Assembly (NCBI GenBank): GCA_963678565.1
Contig: OY782875.1
Span: forward strand, 2,418,001 to 2,482,000
Length of the DNA: 64,000 bases
Direction: 5' to 3'
DNA from: SKHV01 sp963678565
Lineage (GTDB): Bacteria; Bacteroidota; Bacteroidia; Bacteroidales; Prolixibacteraceae
Numbering within the stretch: position 1 is the first letter of the stretch; each line of letters opens with the position of its first letter. The notes below the pieces were generated by a model. It did not search any database and was not told where the DNA came from. It was given only the letters and a program-made list of their open reading frames with translations. Shown here piece by piece: positions 61,748-64,000 of this stretch. Position numbers and translations under genes: made by a program.

Positions 61748-62629
61748 TTGCAGGCTCAAATTTCAATTATTATTCCAGCTTATAACAGAGCAAAAACGAT
61801 TGTTCGCGCTATTAAAAGTGTACAAAATCAATCGTTTACCAATTGGGAGCTAATTATTGTTGACGACTTTTCTAACGATAATACGATTGATACAATACAA
61901 CAGAATTTTAATAACGATGAGCGAATAAAGATACATCAGCTTCAGCAAAATGGTGGAGCAAACAGAGCAAGAAACATTGGAGCGAATTTAGCAAACACTT
62001 CGCTACTTGCGTTTTTTGATTCAGATGATGAATTGCATCCCGATAACTTGAAAAACCATATCGAGAAATTTCACAGCAACTCAAAATTGGGAATTAGTTA
62101 TGTATTTGCAACTTGTATTCAAGATCAAAAAGTGGTAAGTCGATTTGAAGATAAATTAGAAGGAAATGCTGAATTAAGATTGTTTCAATTAATGCATGGA
62201 GTTGGTGCTAGCACTTCAGGCATGTGTGTTTCGAAAAAGGCATTTAATAAAGTGGGGGGATTTGCAGAAGGAATGCCTTCACATCAAGATTTAGATTTTT
62301 TTGTTCGTGTTGCTAAAGACTATGAAATTGCGTGGTCGGAAAAACAGCATACCAAAATGTACTGGGATGCTGCCAATCGTATTTCTGACAATAATAAAAA
62401 GGTAGTTGGTGGAGCACTATACATGTTGAATAAACATGAAAAAAGAACTAAAGAATTAAATATTTACCATCATGTAGCACGCAAAGTTGCCCGAAAACAA
62501 GCCCGATTTGGCAATGATTTAAAAGCAGCTTATGGAACTTTATTTAAAGCAATTAAATTTAAACCAATCTACCTCTATGCTTATGCGTATCTTTTCAAAC
62601 TTTTATTTTTAACGATAAAAAACAAATAA
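61748..62629 (+). CDS. Family 2 glycosyltransferase
   Basis: A 293-residue GT-A fold enzyme. The N-terminal ISIIIPAYNRAKTI, the metal-binding FFDSDDELHPDN and the acceptor-side SHQDLDFFVRVAKDYEIAW motif fit GT2. The start is TTG at 61748, directly before the first strand; no nearby ATG is suitable. It is followed after 16 bases by a methyltransferase and then a GT4 enzyme, so this is the left edge of a cell-surface glycan cluster. Confidence 0.88.
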   Translation: MQAQISIIIPAYNRAKTIVRAIKSVQNQSFTNWELIIVDDFSNDNTIDTIQQNFNNDERIKIHQLQQNGGANRARNIGANLANTSLLAFFDSDDELHPDNLKNHIEKFHSNSKLGISYVFATCIQDQKVVSRFEDKLEGNAELRLFQLMHGVGASTSGMCVSKKAFNKVGGFAEGMPSHQDLDFFVRVAKDYEIAWSEKQHTKMYWDAANRISDNNKKVVGGALYMLNKHEKRTKELNIYHHVARKVARKQARFGNDLKAAYGTLFKAIKFKPIYLYAYAYLFKLLFLTIKNK

Positions 62630-62645
62630 CCTTAAACTATATATT

Positions 62646-63260
62646 TTGAAAACTCAAGTTGAAGAAAATCATTATGACTTTAATAAATACGTCAATTTAA
62701 AAAGATGGAACTCTTATTATATTCAAATAAGAGAAGCAATGAAATTAAATCCCCAAAAGGTTTTATTGATTGGCATTGGAGACGGAATTGTTGCAAATAT
62801 TTTAAAACAACAAGGAGTGCAAGTTTTTACAATGGATTATGACGTTTCTCTTGATGTTGATTACGTGAAAGACATCAAAGAGGTTGACACGATTAAAGAT
62901 CATTTTGATGTTGTATTATGTTGCCAGGTTTTAGAACATCTTCCATTTTCTGAATTTTATGCAACTATAGAAAAACTAATGTGTATTAGCTCTAATTTGG
63001 TATTATCATTACCAATTCAGCATAATAGAAAGTTATCAATATTCAAATTTCAAAAACTATTTTGGGGCGAAATTAAATTTTCAGTCCCCAAGTATAGAAA
63101 GCATTTCAAATTCGATGGCCAGCATTATTGGGAGCTGAATACCAAAGGTTATTTAAGAAAATCAATAGTAGAAACATTGAATAAAAAATATAAGGTATTA
63201 AATAATTTCACCTTAGCCGAAAATACCTATCACCATTTTTTCATTATTCAGAAAAATTAA
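62646..63260 (+). CDS. Class I SAM-dependent methyltransferase
   Basis: A 204-residue Rossmann-fold methyltransferase. VLLIGIGDGIVANIL is motif I, and VVLCCQVLEHLPF fits motif IV/post-II of the Methyltransf_11/23 group. The start is TTG at 62646. Its place between two glycosyltransferases suggests it methylates a sugar or glycan, but the substrate is unknown. Confidence 0.82.
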   Translation: MKTQVEENHYDFNKYVNLKRWNSYYIQIREAMKLNPQKVLLIGIGDGIVANILKQQGVQVFTMDYDVSLDVDYVKDIKEVDTIKDHFDVVLCCQVLEHLPFSEFYATIEKLMCISSNLVLSLPIQHNRKLSIFKFQKLFWGEIKFSVPKYRKHFKFDGQHYWELNTKGYLRKSIVETLNKKYKVLNNFTLAENTYHHFFIIQKN

Positions 63261-63270
63261 TAGCACTTAA

Positions 63271-64000
63271 ATGAATAAAGTTTGTTTTGTAAATACAGCA
63301 ATTGCATGGGGTGGTGGAGAACACTGGCAACTTGAAACGATTTTGGAATATAAAAACAAAGTTGATATTACCTTAATTACTACCGATAAAGGCAAACTTT
63401 ATGAGCAAGCCGAGGCTCAAAGTATCAAAACCCAATCAATTCATATAAGCAACCTTTCTTTTATCAATCCATTTAAAGTTTTCAAAGCGTATAAAATCAT
63501 TAAGCAATTAAATGTTAAAACCATACTTTTTAACACTTCTAAAGATTTTAAAATGTTTACCATGCCCGCAAAATGGGCAGGTGTGAAAAACATTCTTTAC
63601 CGCAGAGATAATGGAAAACCAATGCGAAGCCATTTATTAAACAAAATCTTATTACGAAATGGAATCACCCATTTTTTACCTTGTTCGAATTACATTGCTA
63701 AAATGGCACTAGCAAAAAACGATCAGCTTTTTCCAAAGCAAAAAATTCAAACGGTTTACAATAGCATCAATCTACAAAAGTGGGATGAAACATCAAGTGA
63801 ACAACTATTTAAGGAGGAAAAATCATTTCTTTTTGGATGTGTTGGGCGTTTGTCGGAAGAAAAAGGGCAATTATTTTTACCAGAAATTGCAAAAATATTA
63901 AAAGAAAAGTCATATCAATTTAAGTTTATTATCGCAGGCACCGGCCCCATTGAAGATGCTTTTAAAGAAAAAATTACATCACTCAATCTTGAAGAATATT
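63271..64000 (+). CDS. Glycosyltransferase family 4 enzyme (3' truncated)
   Basis: The gene starts at ATG 63271 and runs off the end; about 243 codons are visible. It opens with VCFVNTAIAWGGGEHW, the N-terminal acceptor loop of GT4 enzymes. VYNSINLQKWD and GCVGRLSEEKGQ, FIIAGTGP mark the start of the donor-binding domain. The conserved glutamates of the E-x7-E motif lie beyond the window. It is ten bases after the methyltransferase, in the same cluster. Confidence 0.9.
   Translation, partial: MNKVCFVNTAIAWGGGEHWQLETILEYKNKVDITLITTDKGKLYEQAEAQSIKTQSIHISNLSFINPFKVFKAYKIIKQLNVKTILFNTSKDFKMFTMPAKWAGVKNILYRRDNGKPMRSHLLNKILLRNGITHFLPCSNYIAKMALAKNDQLFPKQKIQTVYNSINLQKWDETSSEQLFKEEKSFLFGCVGRLSEEKGQLFLPEIAKILKEKSYQFKFIIAGTGPIEDAFKEKITSLNLEEY

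Noticed and set aside
1..64000. Insertion sequences, prophage genes, CRISPR arrays, toxin-antitoxin pairs, rRNA genes
   Set aside because: None was seen: no transposase, integrase, cas or phage structural genes and no arrays of spaced repeats.

Overview
The window is about 64 kb of AT-rich DNA from a member of the Bacteroidota, most likely a Bacteroidales/Marinilabiliales-type bacterium. The evidence is the many -7 promoter boxes of the form TANNTTTG (some with a TTTG -33 box 18-19 bases upstream), the family content (SO_0444-type efflux permease, DUF6702-HupE-M1 peptidase block, DUF3822, PD40/OmpA proteins, DUF4384) and the ftsY-rimO pairing. A ptb-buk pair suggests butyrate or branched-chain acid metabolism in an anaerobe or facultative anaerobe. 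Genus cannot be settled from the sequence alone. Both ends cut genes: ftsY on the left and a GT4 glycosyltransferase on the right.

Layout. 1-13.3 kb: ftsY, rimO, a leucine-rich-repeat lipoprotein, a glucosaminidase, a CE7 esterase, a two-gene membrane operon with a ten-CxxC zinc protein, the PLP-homeostasis protein, a dihydroorotate-dehydrogenase-like enzyme, an SDR epimerase, a YkgJ-type cysteine-cluster protein and pdxB. 13.3-20.8 kb: a redoxin, then an accessory locus with an anti-sigma-like membrane protein (repeated N-terminal module), an unlisted 44-residue double-glycine peptide, a secreted TPR-CHAT protease and an ECF sigma factor, followed by a TonB-like protein and a 50-residue basic protein. 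21-30 kb: a GH36-like protein apparently without its nucleophile, a PD40/OmpA protein, tcdA and tatD on the opposite strand, ptb-buk, a cation/proton antiporter and a small secreted zincin. 30.3-40.8 kb: two identical tRNA-Asp genes, rsmD, DUF3822, a RecD-like helicase, RNase Z, a STAS protein, rpsA, a phosphosugar mutase and trxB. 40.9-47.8 kb: a second protease/sigma locus with a beta-barrel protein, a secreted caspase-family protein, a small exported protein, an ECF sigma factor, its anti-sigma factor, a transglutaminase-like protein and a DUF4384 protein. 47.9-64 kb: the rpsF-rpsR-rplI operon with a structured leader, a repeat lipoprotein, a PafA-like protein that seems to have lost its metal ligands, DUF6702/HupE/M1, a metal-efflux pair in which both regulator and transporter carry CxxC domains, a metallophosphoesterase, mnmE and the start of a glycan cluster (GT2, methyltransferase, GT4).

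The most interesting theme is that two separate loci each combine an ECF sigma factor, a single-span anti-sigma protein with the same kind of N-terminal module, and a secreted clan CD cysteine protease (CHAT in one, caspase in the other). This suggests an envelope signalling scheme in which periplasmic proteolysis frees a sigma factor. That is inference; the sequence shows only gene content, topology and shared motifs.
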